This document shows, one piece after another, positions 15,574-31,563 of a stretch of 64,000 bases of DNA. Numbering within the stretch: the first letter of the stretch is position 1; each line of letters begins with the position of its first letter. The notes under the pieces are model-generated. The model made no database searches, had not been told where the DNA came from, and was given only the letters and a program-made list of their open reading frames with translations. Origin of the DNA: Labia minor (Eukaryota > Arthropoda > Insecta > Dermaptera > Spongiphoridae); assembly GCA_963082975.1 (NCBI GenBank), contig CAUJBJ010000032.1, positions 62,001 through 126,000 of the forward strand, read 5' to 3'. The position numbers and the translations under genes are program-made.

Positions 15574-18500
15574 AAGAAATCGATCAAATATGAATTTATT
15601 CTTCAATAGAATCAGAAAATTAATAAAATAAAATATAAAAGATAATTTTATCCCTCGTATTTAAAAAAGTAGGATTTTCACTTTAATATTTGAACAAAAT
15701 CAGAATTTTCCGTAAGAATTCAATTAAAATATTTAAGAAATCGATCAAATATGAATTTATTCTTCAATAGAATCAGAAAATTAATAAAATAAAATATAAA
15801 AGATAATTTTATCCCTCGTATTTAAAAAAGTAGGATTTTCCCTTTAATATTTGAACAAAATCAGACTTTTCCGTAAAAATTCAATGAAAATATTTAAGAA
15901 ATCGATCAAATATGAATTTATTCTTCATTATAATCAGAAAATTAATAAAATAAAATAAAAAAGATAATTTTATCCCTCGTATTTAAAAAAGTAGGATTTT
16001 CCCTTTAATATTTGAACAAAATCACAGTAATCCGTAAGAATTCAATGAAAATATTTAAGAAATCGATCAAATATGAATTTATTCTTCAATAGAATCAGAA
16101 AATTAATAAAATAAAATATAAAAGATAATTTTATCCCTCGTATTTAAAAAAGTAGGATTTTCCCTTTAATATTTGAACAAAATCAGACTTTTCCGTAAGA
16201 ATTCAATGAAAATATTTAAGAAATCGATCAAATATGAATTTATTCTTCATTAGAATCAGAAAATTAATAAAATAAAATAAAAAAGATAATTTTATCCCTC
16301 GTATTTAAAAAAGTAGGATTTTCCCTTTAATATTTGAACAAAATCAGACTTTTCCGTAAGAATTCAATGAAAATATTTAAGAAATCGATCAAATATGAAT
16401 TTATTCTTCAATAGAATCAGAAAATTAATAAAATAAAATATAAAAGATAATTTTATCCCTCGTATTTAAAAAAGTAGGATTTTCCCTTTAATATTTGAAC
16501 AAAATCAGACTTTTCCGTAAGAATTCAATGAAAATATTTAAGAAATCGATCAAATATGAATTTATTCTTAATTAGAATCAGAAAATGAATAAAATAAAAT
16601 ATAAAAGATAATTTTATCCCTCGTATTTAAAAAAGTAGGATTTTCCCTTTAATATTTGAACAAAATCACACTAATCCGTAAGAATTCAATGAAAATATTT
16701 AAGAAATCGATCAAAAATGAATTTATTCTTCATTATAATCAGAAAATTAATAAAATAAAATAAAAAAGATAATTTTATCCCTCGTATTTAAAAAAGTAGG
16801 ATTTTCCCTTTAATATTTGAACAAAATCACAGTAATCCGTAAGAATTCAATGAAAATATTTAAGAAATCGATCAAATATGAATTTATTCTTCAATAGAAT
16901 CAGAAAATTAATAAAATAAAATATAAAAGATAATTTTATCCCTCGTATTTAAAAAAGTAGGATTTTCCCTTTAATATTTGAACAAAATCAGACTTTTCCG
17001 TAAGAATTCAATGAAAATATTTAAGAAATCGATCAAATATGAATTTATTCTTCATTAGAATCAGAAAATTAATAAAATAAAATAAAAAAGATAATTTTAT
17101 CCCTCGTATTTAAAAAAGTAGGATTTTCCCTTTAATATTTGAACAAAATCAGACTTTTCCGTAAGAATTCAATGAAAATATTTAAGAAATCGATCAAATA
17201 TGAATTTATTCTTCAATAGAATCAGAAAATTAATAAAATAAAATATAAAAGATAATTTTATCCCTCGTATTTAAAAAAGTAGGATTTTCCCTTTAATATT
17301 TGAACAAAATCAGACTTTTCCGTAAGAATTCAATGAAAATATTTAAGAAATCGATCAAATATGAATTTATTCTTCATTAGAATCAGAAAATTAATAAAAT
17401 AAAATAAAAAAGATAATTTTATCCCTCGTATTTAAAAAAGTAGGATTTTCCCTTTAATATTTGAACAAAATCAGACTTTTCCGTAAGAATTCAATGAAAA
17501 TATTTAAGAAATCGATCAAATATGAATTTATTCTTCAATAGAATCAGAAAATTAATAAAATAAAATATAAAAGATAATTTTATCCCTCGTATTTAAAAAA
17601 GTAGGATTTTCCCTTTAATATTTGAACAAAATCAGACTTTTCCGTAAGAATTCAATGAAAATATTTAAGAAATCGATCAAATATGAATTTATTCTTAATT
17701 AGAATCAGAAAATGAATAAAATAAAATATAAAAGATAATTTTATCCCTCGTATTTAAAAAAGTAGGATTTTCCCTTTAATATTTGAACAAAATCACACTA
17801 ATCCGTAAGAATTCAATGAAAATATTTAAGAAATCGATCAAAAATGAATTTATTCTTCATTATAATCAGAAAATTAATAAAATAAAATAAAAAAGATAAT
17901 TTTATCCCTCGTATTTAAAAAAGTAGGATTTTCCCTTTAATATTTGAACAAAATCACAGTAATCCGTAAGAATTCAATGAAAATATTTAAGAAATCGATC
18001 AAATATGAATTTATTCTTCAATAGAATCAGAAAATTAATAAAATAAAATATAAAAGATAATTTTATCCCTCGTATTTAAAAAAGTAGGATTTTCCCTTTA
18101 ATATTTGAACAAAATCAGACTTTTCCGTAAGAATTCAATGAAAATATTTAAGAAATCGATCAAATATGAATTTATTCTTCATTAGAATCAGAAAATTAAT
18201 AAAATAAAATAAAAAAGATAATTTTATCCCTCGTATTTAAAAAAGTAGGATTTTCCCTTTAATATTTGAACAAAATCAGACTTTTCCGTAAGAATTCAAT
18301 GAAAATATTTAAGAAATCGATCAAATATGAATTTATTCTTCAATAGAATCAGAAAATTAATAAAATAAAATATAAAAGATAATTTTATCCCTCGTATTTA
18401 AAAAAGTAGGATTTTCCCTTTAATATTTGAACAAAATCAGACTTTTCCGTAAGAATTCAATGAAAATATTTAAGAAATCGATCAAATATGAATTTATTCT

Positions 18501-21500
18501 TCAATAGAATCAGAAAATTAATAAAATAAAATATAAAAGATAATTTTATCCCTCGTATTTAAAAAAGTAGGATTTTCCCTTTAATATTTGAACAAAATCA
18601 GACTTTTCCGTAAGAATTCAATGAAAATATTTAAGAAATCGATCAAATATGAATTTATTCTTCATTATAATCAGAAAATTAATAAAATAAAATATAAAAG
18701 ATAATTTTATCCCTCGTATTTAAAAAAGTAGGATTTTCCCTTTAATATTTGAACAAAATCAGACTTTTCCGTAAGAATTCAATGAAAATATTTAAGAAAT
18801 CGATCAAATATGAATTTATTCTTAATTAGAATCAGAAAATGAATAAAATAAAATATAAAAGATAATTTTATCCCTCGTATTTAAAAAAGTAGGATTTTCC
18901 CTTTAATATTTGAACAAAATCACACTAATCCGTAAGAATTCAATGAAAATATTTAAGAAATCGATCAAAAATGAATTTATTCTTCATTATAATCAGAAAA
19001 TTAATAAAATAAAATAAAAAAGATAATTTTATCCCTCGTATTTAAAAAAGTAGGATTTTCCCTTTAATATTTGAACAAAATCAGACTTTTCCGTAAGAAT
19101 TCAATGAAAATATTTAAGAAATCGATCAAATATGAATTTATTCTTCATTAGAATCAGAAAATTAATAAAATAAAATAAAAAAGATAATTTTATCCCTCGT
19201 ATTTAAAAAAGTAGGATTTTCCCTTTAATATTTGAACAAAATCAGACTTTTCCGTAAGAAGTCAATGAAAATATTTAAGAAATCGATCAAATATGAATTT
19301 ATTCTTCATTAGAATCAGAAAATTAATAAAATAAAATAAAAAAGATAATTTTATCCCTCGTATTTAAAAAAGTAGGATTTTCCCTTTAATATTTGAACAA
19401 AATCAGACTTTTCCGTAAGAATTCAATGAAAATATTTAAGAAATCGATCAAATATGAATTTATTCTTCAATAGAATCAGAAAATTAATAAAATAAAATAT
19501 AAAAGTTAATTTTATCCCTCGTATTTAAAAAAGTAGGATTTTCCCTTTAATATTTGAACAAAATCACACTAATCCGTAAGAATTCAATGAAAATATTTAA
19601 GAAATCAATCAAATATGAATTTATTCTTCATTAAAATCAGAAAATGAATAAAATAAAATATAAAAGATAATTTTATCCCTCGTATTTAAAAAAGTAGGAA
19701 TTTTCCCTTTAATATTTGAACAAAATCAGATTTTCCGTAAGAATTCAATGAAAATAATTAAGAAATCGATCAAATATGAATTTATTCTTCATTAGAACCA
19801 GAAAATTAATAAAATAAAATAAAAAAGATAATTTTATCCCTCATATTTAAAAAACTAGGATTTTCCCTTTAATATTTGAACAAAATCACAGTAATCCGTA
19901 AGAATTCAATGAAAATATTTAAGAAATCGATCAAATATGAATTTATTCTTCAATAGAATCAGAAAATTAATAAAATAAAATATAAAAGATAATTTTATCC
20001 CTCGTATTTAAAAAAGTAGGATTTTCCCTTTAATATTTGAACAAAATCAGACTTTTCCGTAAGAATTCAATGAAAATATTTAAGAAATCGATCAAATATG
20101 AATTTATTCTTCATTAGAATCAGAAAATTAATAAAATAAAATAAAAAAGATAATTTTATCCCTCGTATTTAAAAAAGTAGGATTTTCCCTTTAATATTTG
20201 AACAAAATCAGACTTTTCCGTAAGAATTCAATGAAAATATTTAAGAAATCGATCAAATATGAATTTATTCTTCAATAGAATCAGAAAATTAATAAAATAA
20301 AATATAAAAGATAATTTTATCCCTCGTATTTAAAAAAGTAGGATTTTCCCTTTAATATTTGAACAAAATCAGACTTTTCCGTAAGAATTCAATGAAAATA
20401 TTTAAGAAATCGATCAAATATGAATTTATTCTTCAATAGAATCAGAAAATTAATAAAATAAAATATAAAAGATAATTTTATCCCTCGTATTTAAAAAAGT
20501 AGGATTTTCCCTTTAATATTTGAACAAAATCAGACTTTTCCGTAAGAATTCAATGAAAATATTTAAGAAATCGATCAAATATGAATTTATTCTTCATTAT
20601 AATCAGAAAATTAATAAAATAAAATAAAAAAGATAATTTTATCCCTCGTATTTAAAAAAGTAGGATTTTCCCTTTAATATTTGAACAAAATCAGACTTTT
20701 CCGTAAGAATTCAATGAAAATATTTAAGAAATCGATCAAATATGAATTTATTCTTCAATAGAATCAGAAAATTAATAAAATAAAATATAAAAGATAATTT
20801 TATCCCTCGTATTTAAAAAAGTAGGATTTTCCCTTTAATATTTGAACAAAATCAGACTTTTCCGTAAGAATTCAATGAAAATATTTAAGAAATCGATCAA
20901 ATATGAATTTATTCTTAATTAGAATCAGAAAATGAATAAAATAAAATATAAAAGATAATTTTATCCCTCGTATTTAAAAAAGTAGGATTTTCCCTTTAAT
21001 ATTTGAACAAAATCACACTAATCCGTAAGAATTCAATGAAAATATTTAAGAAATCGATCAAAAATGAATTTATTCTTCATTATAATCAGAAAATTAATAA
21101 AATAAAATAAAAAAGATAATTTTATCCCTCGTATTTAAAAAAGTAGGATTTTCCCTTTAATATTTGAACAAAATCAGACTTTTCCGTAAGAATTCAATGA
21201 AAATATTTAAGAAATCGATCAAATATGAATTTATTCTTAATTAGAATCAGAAAATGAATAAAATAAAATATAAAAGATAATTTTATCCCTCGTATTTAAA
21301 AAAGTAGGATTTTCCCTTTAATATTTGAACAAAATCACAGTAATCCGTAAGAATTCAATGAAAATATTTAAGAAATCGATCAAATATGAATTTATTCTTA
21401 ATTAGAATCAGAAAATTAATAAAATAAAATAAAAAAGATAATTTTATCCCTCGTATTTAAAAAAGTAGGATTTTCCCTTTAATATTTGAACAAAATCAGA

Positions 21501-23464
21501 CTTTTCCGTAAGAATTCAATGAAAATATTTAAGAAATCGATCAAATATGAATTTATTCTTCATTATAATCAGAAAATTAATAAAATAAAATAAAAAAGTT
21601 AATTTTATCCCTCGTATTTAAAAAAGTAGGATTTTCCCTTTAATATTTGAACAAAATCAGACTTTTCCGTAAGAATTCAATGAAAATATTTAAGAAATCG
21701 ATCAAATATGAATTTATTCTTCAATAGAATCAGAAAATTAATAAAATAAAATATAAAAGATAATTTTATCCCTCGTATTTAAAAAAGTAGGATTTTCCCT
21801 TTAATATTTGAACAAAATCAGAATTTTCCGTAAGAATTCAATGAAAATATTTAAGAAATCGATCAAATATGAATTTTTTCTTCAATAGAATCAGAAAATT
21901 AATAAAATAAAATATAAAAGATAATTTTATCCCTCGTATTTAAAAAAGTAGGATTTTCCCTTTAATATTTGAACAAAATCAGACTTTTCCGTAAGAATTC
22001 AATGAAAATATTTAAGAAATCGATCAAATATGAATTTATTCTTCAATAGAATCAGAAAATTAATAAAATAAAATATAAAAGATAATTTTATCCCTCGTAT
22101 TTAAAAAAGTAGGATTTTCCCTTTAATATTTGAACAAAATCAGACTTTTCCGTAAGAATTCAATGAAAATATTTAAGAAATCGATCAAATATGAATTTAT
22201 TCTTCATTATAATCAGAAAATTAATAAAATAAAATAAAAAAGATAATTTTATCCCTCGTATTTAAAAAAGTAGGATTTTCCCTTTAATATTTGAACAAAA
22301 TCAGACTTTTCCGTAAGAATTCAATGAAAATATTTAAGAAATCGATCAAATATGAATTTATTCTTCAATAGAATCAGAAAATTAATAAAATAAAATATAA
22401 AAGATAATTTTATCCCTCGTATTTAAAAAAGTAGGATTTTCCCTTTAATATTTGAACAAAATCAGACTTTTCCGTAAGAATTCAATGAAAATATTTAAGA
22501 AATCGATCAAATATGAATTTATTCTTAATTAGAATCAGAAAATGAATAAAATAAAATATAAAAGATAATTTTATCCCTCGTATTTAAAAAAGTAGGATTT
22601 TCCCTTTAATATTTGAACAAAATCACACTAATCCGTAAGAATTCAATGAAAATATTTAAGAAATCGATCAAAAATGAATTTATTCTTCATTATAATCAGA
22701 AAATTAATAAAATAAAATAAAAAAGATAATTTTATCCCTCGTATTTAAAAAAGTAGGATTTTCCCTTTAATATTTGAACAAAATCAGACTTTTCCGTAAG
22801 AATTCAATGAAAATATTTAAGAAATCGATCAAATATGAATTTATTCTTAATTAGAATCAGAAAATGAATAAAATAAAATATAAAAGATAATTTTATCCCT
22901 CGTATTTAAAAAAGTAGGATTTTCCCTTTAATATTTGAACAAAATCAGACTTTTCCGTAAGAATTCAATGAAAATATTTAAGAAATCGATCAAATATGAA
23001 TTTATTCTTCTATAGAATCAGAAAATTAATAAAATAAAATATAAAAGATAATTTTATCCCTCGTATTTAAAAAAGTAGGATTTTCCCTTTAATATTTGAA
23101 CAAAATCAGAATTTTCCGTAAGAATTCAATGAAAATATTTAAGAAATCGATCAAATATGAATTTATTCTTCAATAGAATCAGAAAATTAATAAAATAAAA
23201 TATAAAAGATAATTTTATCCCTCGTATTTAAAAAAGTAGGTTTTTCCCTTTAATATTTGAACAAAATCAGACTTTTCCGTAAGAATTCAATGAAAATATT
23301 TAAGAAATCGATCAAATATGAATTTATTCTTAATTATAATCAGAAAATTAATAAAATAAAATAAAAAAGATAATTTTATCCCTCGTATTTAAAAAAGTAG
23401 GATTTTCCCTTTAATATTTGAACAAAATCAGACTTTTCCGTCAGAATTCAATGAAAATATTTAA

Positions 23465-23680
23465 GAAATCGATCAAATATGAATTTATTCTTCATTAGAA
23501 TCAGAAAATTTATAAAATAAAATAAAAAAGATAATTTTATTCCTCGTATTTAAAAAAGTAGGATTTTCGCTTTAATATTTGATCAAAATCACACTTTTCC
23601 GTAAGAATTCAATGAAAATATTTAAGAAATCGATCAAATATGAATTTATTCTTCATTAGAATCAGAAAATGAAAATATTT
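23465..23680 (+). repeat. Edge-type monomer plus 57-bp truncated monomer (copy 3)
   Basis: Third copy of the pair. The fused junction is at about 23668, 8,107 bp after copy 2 (50 monomers plus 57 bp). Upstream monomers also match copy 1, including the rare CTTCTATAG variant at about 23008 (about 5829 in copy 1) and the GTAGGTTTTTCCC variant. A larger block was therefore duplicated, not only the junction. Confidence 0.9.
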
Positions 23681-25290
23681 AAGAAATCGATCAAATATGA
23701 ATTTATTCTTCAATAGAATCAGAAAATTAATAAAATAAAATAAAAAAGTTAATTTTATCCCTCGTATTTAAAAAAGTAGTTTTTTCCCTTTAATATTTGA
23801 ACAAAATCAGACTTTTCCGTAAGAATTCAATGAAAATATTTAAGAAATCGATCAAATATGAATTTATTCTTCAATAGAATCAGAAAATTAATAAAATAAA
23901 ATATAAAAGATAATTTTATCCCTCGTATTTAAAAAAGTAGGATTTTCCCTTTAATATTTGAACAAAATCAGACTTTTCCGTAAGAATTCAATGAAAATAT
24001 TTAAGAAATCGATCAAATATGAATTTATTCTTCATTATAATCAGAAAATTAATAAAATAAAATAAAAAAGATAATTTTATCCCTCGTATTTAAAAAAGTA
24101 GGATTTTCCCTTTAATATTTGAACAAAATCAGACTTTTCCGTAAGAATTCAATGAAAATATTTAAGAAATCGATCAAATATGAATTTATTCTTCAATAGA
24201 ATCAGAAAATTAATAAAATAAAATATAAAAGATAATTTTATCCCTCGTATTTAAAAAAGTAGGATTTTCCCTTTAATATTTGAACAAAATCAGACTTTTC
24301 CGTAAGAATTCAATGAAAATATTTAAGAAATCGATCAAATATGAATTTATTCTTAATTAGAATCAGAAAATGAATAAAATAAAATATAAAAGATAATTTT
24401 ATCCCTCGTATTTAAAAAAGTAGGATTTTCCCTTTAATATTTGAACAAAATCACACTAATCCGTAAGAATTCAATGAAAATATTTAAGAAATCGATCAAA
24501 AATGAATTTATTCTTCATTATAATCAGAAAATTAATAAAATAAAATAAAAAAGATAATTTTATCCCTCGTATTTAAAAAAGTAGGATTTTCCCTTTAATA
24601 TTTGAACAAAATCAGACTTTTCCGTAAGAATTCAATGAAAATATTTAAGAAATCGATCAAATATGAATTTATTCTTCATTAGAATCAGAAAATTAATAAA
24701 ATAAAATAAAAAAGATAATTTTATCCCTCGTATTTAAAAAAGTAGGATTTTCCCTTTAATATTTGAACAAAATCACAGTAATCCGTAAGAATTCAATGAA
24801 AATATTTAAGAAATCGATCAAATATGAATTTATTCTTCATTAGAATCAGAAAATTAATAAAATAAAATAAAAAAGATAATTTTATCCCTCGTATTTAAAA
24901 AAGTAGGATTTTCCCTTTAATATTTGAACAAAATCAGACTTTTCCGTAAGAATTCAATGAAAATATTTAAGAAATCGATCAAATATGAATTTATTCTTCA
25001 ATAGAATCAGAAAATTAATAAAATAAAATATAAAAGTTAATTTTATCCCTCGTATTTAAAAAAGTAGGATTTTCCCTTTAATATTTGAACAAAATCACAC
25101 TAATCCGTAAGAATTCAATGAAAATATTTAAGAAATCAATCAAATATGAATTTATTCTTCATTAGAATCAGAAAATGAATAAAATAAAATATAAAAGATA
25201 ATTTTATCCCTCGTATTTAAAAAAGTAGGAATTTTCCCTTTAATATTTGAACAAAATCAGATTTTCCGTAAGAATTCAATGAAAATAATT

Positions 25291-28200
25291 AAGAAATCGA
25301 TCAAATATGAATTTATTCTTCATTAGAACCAGAAAATTAATAAAATAAAATAAAAAAGATAATTTTATCCCTCGTATTTAAAAAACTAGGATTTTCCCTT
25401 TAATATTTGAACAAAATCACAGTAATCCGTAAGAATTCAATGAAAATATTTAAGAAATCGATCAAATATGAATTTATTCTTCAATAGAATCAGAAAATTA
25501 ATAAAATAAAATATAAAAGATAATTTTATCCCTCGTATTTAAAAAAGTAGGATTTTCCCTTTAATATTTGAACAAAATCAGACTTTTCCGTAAGAATTCA
25601 ATGAAAATATTTAAGAAATCGATCAAATATGAATTTATTCTTCATTAGAATAAGAAAATTAATAAAATAAAATAAAAAAGATAATTTTATCCCTCGTATT
25701 TAAAAAAGTAGGATTTTCCCTTTAATATTTGAACAAAATCAGACTTTTCCGTAAGAATTCAATAAAATATTTAAGAAATCATTCAAAAATGAATTTATTC
25801 TTCATTAGAATCAGAAAATTAATAAAATAAAATAAAAAAGATAATTTTATCCCTCGTATTTAAAAAAGTAGGATTTTCCCTTTAATATTTGAACAAAATC
25901 ACAGTAATCCGTAAGAATTCAATGAAAATATTTAAGAAATCGATCAAATATGAATTTATTCTTCAATAGAATCAGAAAATTAATAAAATAAAATATAAAA
26001 GATAATTTTATCCCTCGTATTTAAAAAAGTAGGATTTTCCCTTTAATATTTGAACAAAATCAGACTTTCCGTAAGAATTCAATGAAAATAATTAAGAAAT
26101 CGATCAAATATGAATTTATTCTTCATTAGAACCAGAAAATTAATAAAATAAAATAAAAAAGATAATTTTATCCCTCGTATTTAAAAAACTAGGATTTTCC
26201 CTTTAATATTTGAACAAAATCACAGTAATCCGTAAGAATTCAATGAAAATATTTAAGAAATCGATCAAATATGAATTTATTCTTCAATAGAATCAGAAAA
26301 TTAATAAAATAAAATATAAAAGATAATTTTATCCCTCGTATTTAAAAAAGTAGGATTTTCCCTTTAATATTTGAACAAAATCAGACTTTTCCGTAAGAAT
26401 TCAATGAAAATATTTAAGAAATCGATCAAATATGAATTTATTCTTCATTAGAATCAGAAAATTAATAAAATAAAATAAAAAAGATAATTTTATCCCTCGT
26501 ATTTAAAAAAGTAGGATTTTCCCTTTAATATTTGAACAAAATCAGACTTTTCCGTAAGAATTCAATGAAAATATTTAAGAAATCGATCAAATATGAATTT
26601 ATTCTTCAATAGAATCAGAAAATTAATAAAATAAAATATAAAAGATAATTTTATCCCTCGTATTTAAAAAAGTAGGATTTTCCCTTTAATATTTGAACAA
26701 AATCAGACTTTTCCGTAAGAATTCAATGAAAATATTTAAGAAATCGATCAAATATGAATTTATTCTTCAATAGAATCAGAAAATTAATAAAATAAAATAT
26801 AAAAGATAATTTTATCCCTCGTATTTAAAAAAGTAGGATTTTCCCTTTAATATTTGAACAAAATCAGAATTTTCCGTAAGAATTCAATGAAAATATTTAA
26901 GAAATCGATCAAATATGAATTTATTCTTCAATAGAATCAGAAAATTAATAAAATAAAATATAAAAGATAATTTTATCCCTCGTATTTAAAAAAGTAGGTT
27001 TTTCCCTTTAATATTTGAACAAAATCAAACTTTTCCGTAAGAATTCAATGAAAATATTTAAGAAATCGATCAAATATGAATTTATTCTTCATTATAATCA
27101 GAAAATTAATAAAATAAAATAAAAAAGATAATTTTATCCCTCGTATTTAAAAAAGTAGCATTTTCCCTTTAATATTTGAACAAAATCAGACTTTTCCGTC
27201 AGAATTCAATGAAAATATTTAAGAAATCGATCAAATATGAATTTATTCTTCATTAGAATCAGAAAATTTATAAAATAAAATAAAAAAGATAATTTTATCC
27301 CTCGTATTTAAAAAAGTAGGAATTTTCCCTTTAATATTTGAACAAAATCAGATTTTCCGTAAGAATTCAATGAAAATAATTAAGAAATCGATCAAATATG
27401 AATTTATTCTTCATTAGAACCAGAAAATTAATAAAATAAAATAAAAAAGATAATTTTATCCCTCGTATTTAAAAAACTAGGATTTTCCCTTTAATATTTG
27501 AACAAAATCACAGTAATCCGTAAGAATTCAATGAAAATATTTAAGAAATCGATCAAATATGAATTTATTCTTCAATAGAATCAGAAAATTAATAAAATAA
27601 AATATAAAAGATAATTTTATCCCTCGTATTTAAAAAAGTAGGATTTTCCCTTTAATATTTGAACAAAATCAGACTTTTCCGTAAGAATTCAATGAAAATA
27701 TTTAAGAAATCGATCAAATATGAATTTATTCTTCATTAGAATAAGAAAATTAATAAAATAAAATAAAAAAGATAATTTTATCCCTCGTATTTAAAAAAGT
27801 AGGATTTTCCCTTTAATATTTGAACAAAATCAGACTTTTCCGTAAGAATTCAATAAAATATTTAAGAAATCATTCAAATATGAATTTATTCTTCATTAGA
27901 ATCAGAAAATTAATAAAATAAAATAAAAAAGATAATTTTATCCCTCGTATTTAAAAAAGTAGGATTTTCCCTTTAATATTTGAACAAAATCACAGTAATC
28001 CGTAAGAATTCAATGAAAATATTTAAGAAATCGATCAAATATGAATTTATTCTTCAATAGAATCAGAAAATTAATAAAATAAAATATAAAAGATAATTTT
28101 ATCCCTCGTATTTAAAAAAGTAGGATTTTCCCTTTAATATTTGAACAAAATCAGACTTTCCGTAAGAATTCAATGAAAATAATTAAGAAATCGATCAAAT

Positions 28201-31200
28201 ATGAATTTATTCTTCATTAGAACCAGAAAATTAATAAAATAAAATAAAAAAGATAATTTTATCCCTCGTATTTAAAAAACTAGGATTTTCCCTTTAATAT
28301 TTGAACAAAATCACAGTAATCCGTAAGAATTCAATGAAAATATTTAAGAAATCGATCAAATATGAATTTATTCTTCAATAGAATCAGAAAATTAATAAAA
28401 TAAAATATAAAAGATAATTTTATCCCTCGTATTTAAAAAAGTAGGATTTTCCCTTTAATATTTGAACAAAATCAGACTTTTCCGTAAGAATTCAATGAAA
28501 ATATTTAAGAAATCGATCAAATATGAATTTATTCTTCATTAGAATCAGAAAATTAATAAAATAAAATAAAAAAGATAATTTTATCCCTCGTATTTAAAAA
28601 AGTAGGATTTTCCCTTTAATATTTGAACAAAATCAGACTTTTCCGTAAGAATTCAATGAAAATATTTAAGAAATCGATCAAATATGAATTTATTCTTCAA
28701 TAGAATCAGAAAATTAATAAAATAAAATATAAAAGATAATTTTATCCCTCGTATTTAAAAAAGTAGGATTTTCCCTTTAATATTTGAACAAAATCAGACT
28801 TTTCCGTAAGAATTCAATGAAAATATTTAAGAAATCGATCAAATATGAATTTATTCTTCAATAGAATCAGAAAATTAATAAAATAAAATATAAAAGATAA
28901 TTTTATCCCTCGTATTTAAAAAAGTAGGATTTTCCCTTTAATATTTGAACAAAATCAGAATTTTCCGTAAGAATTCAATGAAAATATTTAAGAAATCGAT
29001 CAAATATGAATTTATTCTTCAATAGAATCAGAAAATTAATAAAATAAAATATAAAAGATAATTTTATCCCTCGTATTTAAAAAAGTAGGTTTTTCCCTTT
29101 AATATTTGAACAAAATCAAACTTTTCCGTAAGAATTCAATGAAAATATTTAAGAAATCGATCAAATATGAATTTATTCTTCATTATAATCAGAAAATTAA
29201 TAAAATAAAATAAAAAAGATAATTTTATCCCTCGTATTTAAAAAAGTAGCATTTTCCCTTTAATATTTGAACAAAATCAGACTTTTCCGTCAGAATTCAA
29301 TGAAAATATTTAAGAAATCGATCAAATATGAATTTATTCTTCATTAGAATCAGAAAATTTATAAAATAAAATAAAAAAGATAATTTTATCCCTCGTATTT
29401 AAAAAAGTAGGAATTTTCCCTTTAATATTTGAACAAAATCAGATTTTCCGTAAGAATTCAATGAAAATAATTAAGAAATCGATCAAATATGAATTTATTC
29501 TTCATTAGAACCAGAAAATTAATAAAATAAAATAAAAAAGATAATTTTATCCCTCGTATTTAAAAAACTAGGATTTTCCCTTTAATATTTGAACAAAATC
29601 ACAGTAATCCGTAAGAATTCAATGAAAATATTTAAGAAATCGATCAAATATGAATTTATTCTTCAATAGAATCAGAAAATTAATAAAATAAAATATAAAA
29701 GATAATTTTATCCCTCGTATTTAAAAAAGTAGGATTTTCCCTTTAATATTTGAACAAAATCAGACTTTTCCGTAAGAATTCAATGAAAATATTTAAGAAA
29801 TCGATCAAATATGAATTTATTCTTCATTAGAATAAGAAAATTAATAAAATAAAATAAAAAAGATAATTTTATCCCTCGTATTTAAAAAAGTAGGATTTTC
29901 CCTTTAATATTTGAACAAAATCAGACTTTTCCGTAAGAATTCAATAAAATATTTAAGAAATCATTCAAATATGAATTTATTCTTCATTAGAATCAGAAAA
30001 TTAATAAAATAAAATAAAAAAGATAATTTTATCCCTCGTATTTAAAAAAGTAGGATTTTCCCTTTAATATTTGAACAAAATCACAGTAATCCGTAAGAAT
30101 TCAATGAAAATATTTAAGAAATCGATCAAATATGAATTTATTCTTCAATAGAATCAGAAAATTAATAAAATAAAATATAAAAGATAATTTTATCCCTCGT
30201 ATTTAAAAAAGTAGGATTTTCCCTTTAATATTTGAACAAAATCAGACTTTCCGTAAGAATTCAATGAAAATAATTAAGAAATCGATCAAATATGAATTTA
30301 TTCTTCATTAGAACCAGAAAATTAATAAAATAAAATAAAAAAGATAATTTTATCCCTCGTATTTAAAAAACTAGGATTTTCCCTTTAATATTTGAACAAA
30401 ATCACAGTAATCCGTAAGAATTCAATGAAAATATTTAAGAAATCGATCAAATATGAATTTATTCTTCAATAGAATCAGAAAATTAATAAAATAAAATATA
30501 AAAGATAATTTTATCCCTCGTATTTAAAAAAGTAGGATTTTCCCTTTAATATTTGAACAAAATCAGACTTTTCCGTAAGAATTCAATGAAAATATTTAAG
30601 AAATCGATCAAATATGAATTTATTCTTCATTAGAATCAGAAAATTAATAAAATAAAATAAAAAAGATAATTTTATCCCTCGTATTTAAAAAAGTAGGATT
30701 TTCCCTTTAATATTTGAACAAAATCAGACTTTTCCGTAAGAATTCAATGAAAATATTTAAGAAATCGATCAAATATGAATTTATTCTTCAATAGAATCAG
30801 AAAATTAATAAAATAAAATATAAAAGATAATTTTATCCCTCGTATTTAAAAAAGTAGGATTTTCCCTTTAATATTTGAACAAAATCAGACTTTTCCGTAA
30901 GAATTCAATGAAAATATTTAAGAAATCGATCAAATATGAATTTATTCTTCAATAGAATCAGAAAATTAATAAAATAAAATATAAAAGATAATTTTATCCC
31001 TCGTATTTAAAAAAGTAGGATTTTCCCTTTAATATTTGAACAAAATCAGAATTTTCCGTAAGAATTCAATGAAAATATTTAAGAAATCGATCAAATATGA
31101 ATTTATTCTTCAATAGAATCAGAAAATTAATAAAATAAAATATAAAAGATAATTTTATCCCTCGTATTTAAAAAAGTAGGTTTTTCCCTTTAATATTTGA

Positions 31201-31563
31201 ACAAAATCAAACTTTTCCGTAAGAATTCAATGAAAATATTTAAGAAATCGATCAAATATGAATTTATTCTTCATTATAATCAGAAAATTAATAAAATAAA
31301 ATAAAAAAGATAATTTTATCCCTCGTATTTAAAAAAGTAGCATTTTCCCTTTAATATTTGAACAAAATCAGACTTTTCCGTCAGAATTCAATGAAAATAT
31401 TTAAGAAATCGATCAAATATGAATTTATTCTTCATTAGAATCAGAAAATTTATAAAATAAAATAAAAAAGATAATTTTATTCCTCGTATTTAAAAAAGTA
31501 GGATTTTCGCTTTAATATTTGATCAAAATCACACTTTTCCGTAAGAATTCAATGAAAATATTT
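25291..31563 (+). repeat. Three tandem copies of a 2,091-bp higher-order unit
   Basis: The marker monomer (AATTAAGAAATCG with AGAACCAG) starts at 25291, 27382 and 29473, exactly 2,091 bp apart. A second marker 803 bp into each unit lies at 26094, 28185 and 30276. The 2 bp missing from 13 x 161 come from one-base deletions in CAATAAAATATTT and CAGACTTTCC. Copies are nearly identical; one difference I noticed is ATTCAAAAATG at about 25783 against ATTCAAATATG in the other two. Copies 1 and 2 end in a chimeric monomer (27221-27381, 29312-29472), while copy 3 ends in the edge-type monomer. Confidence 0.9.
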
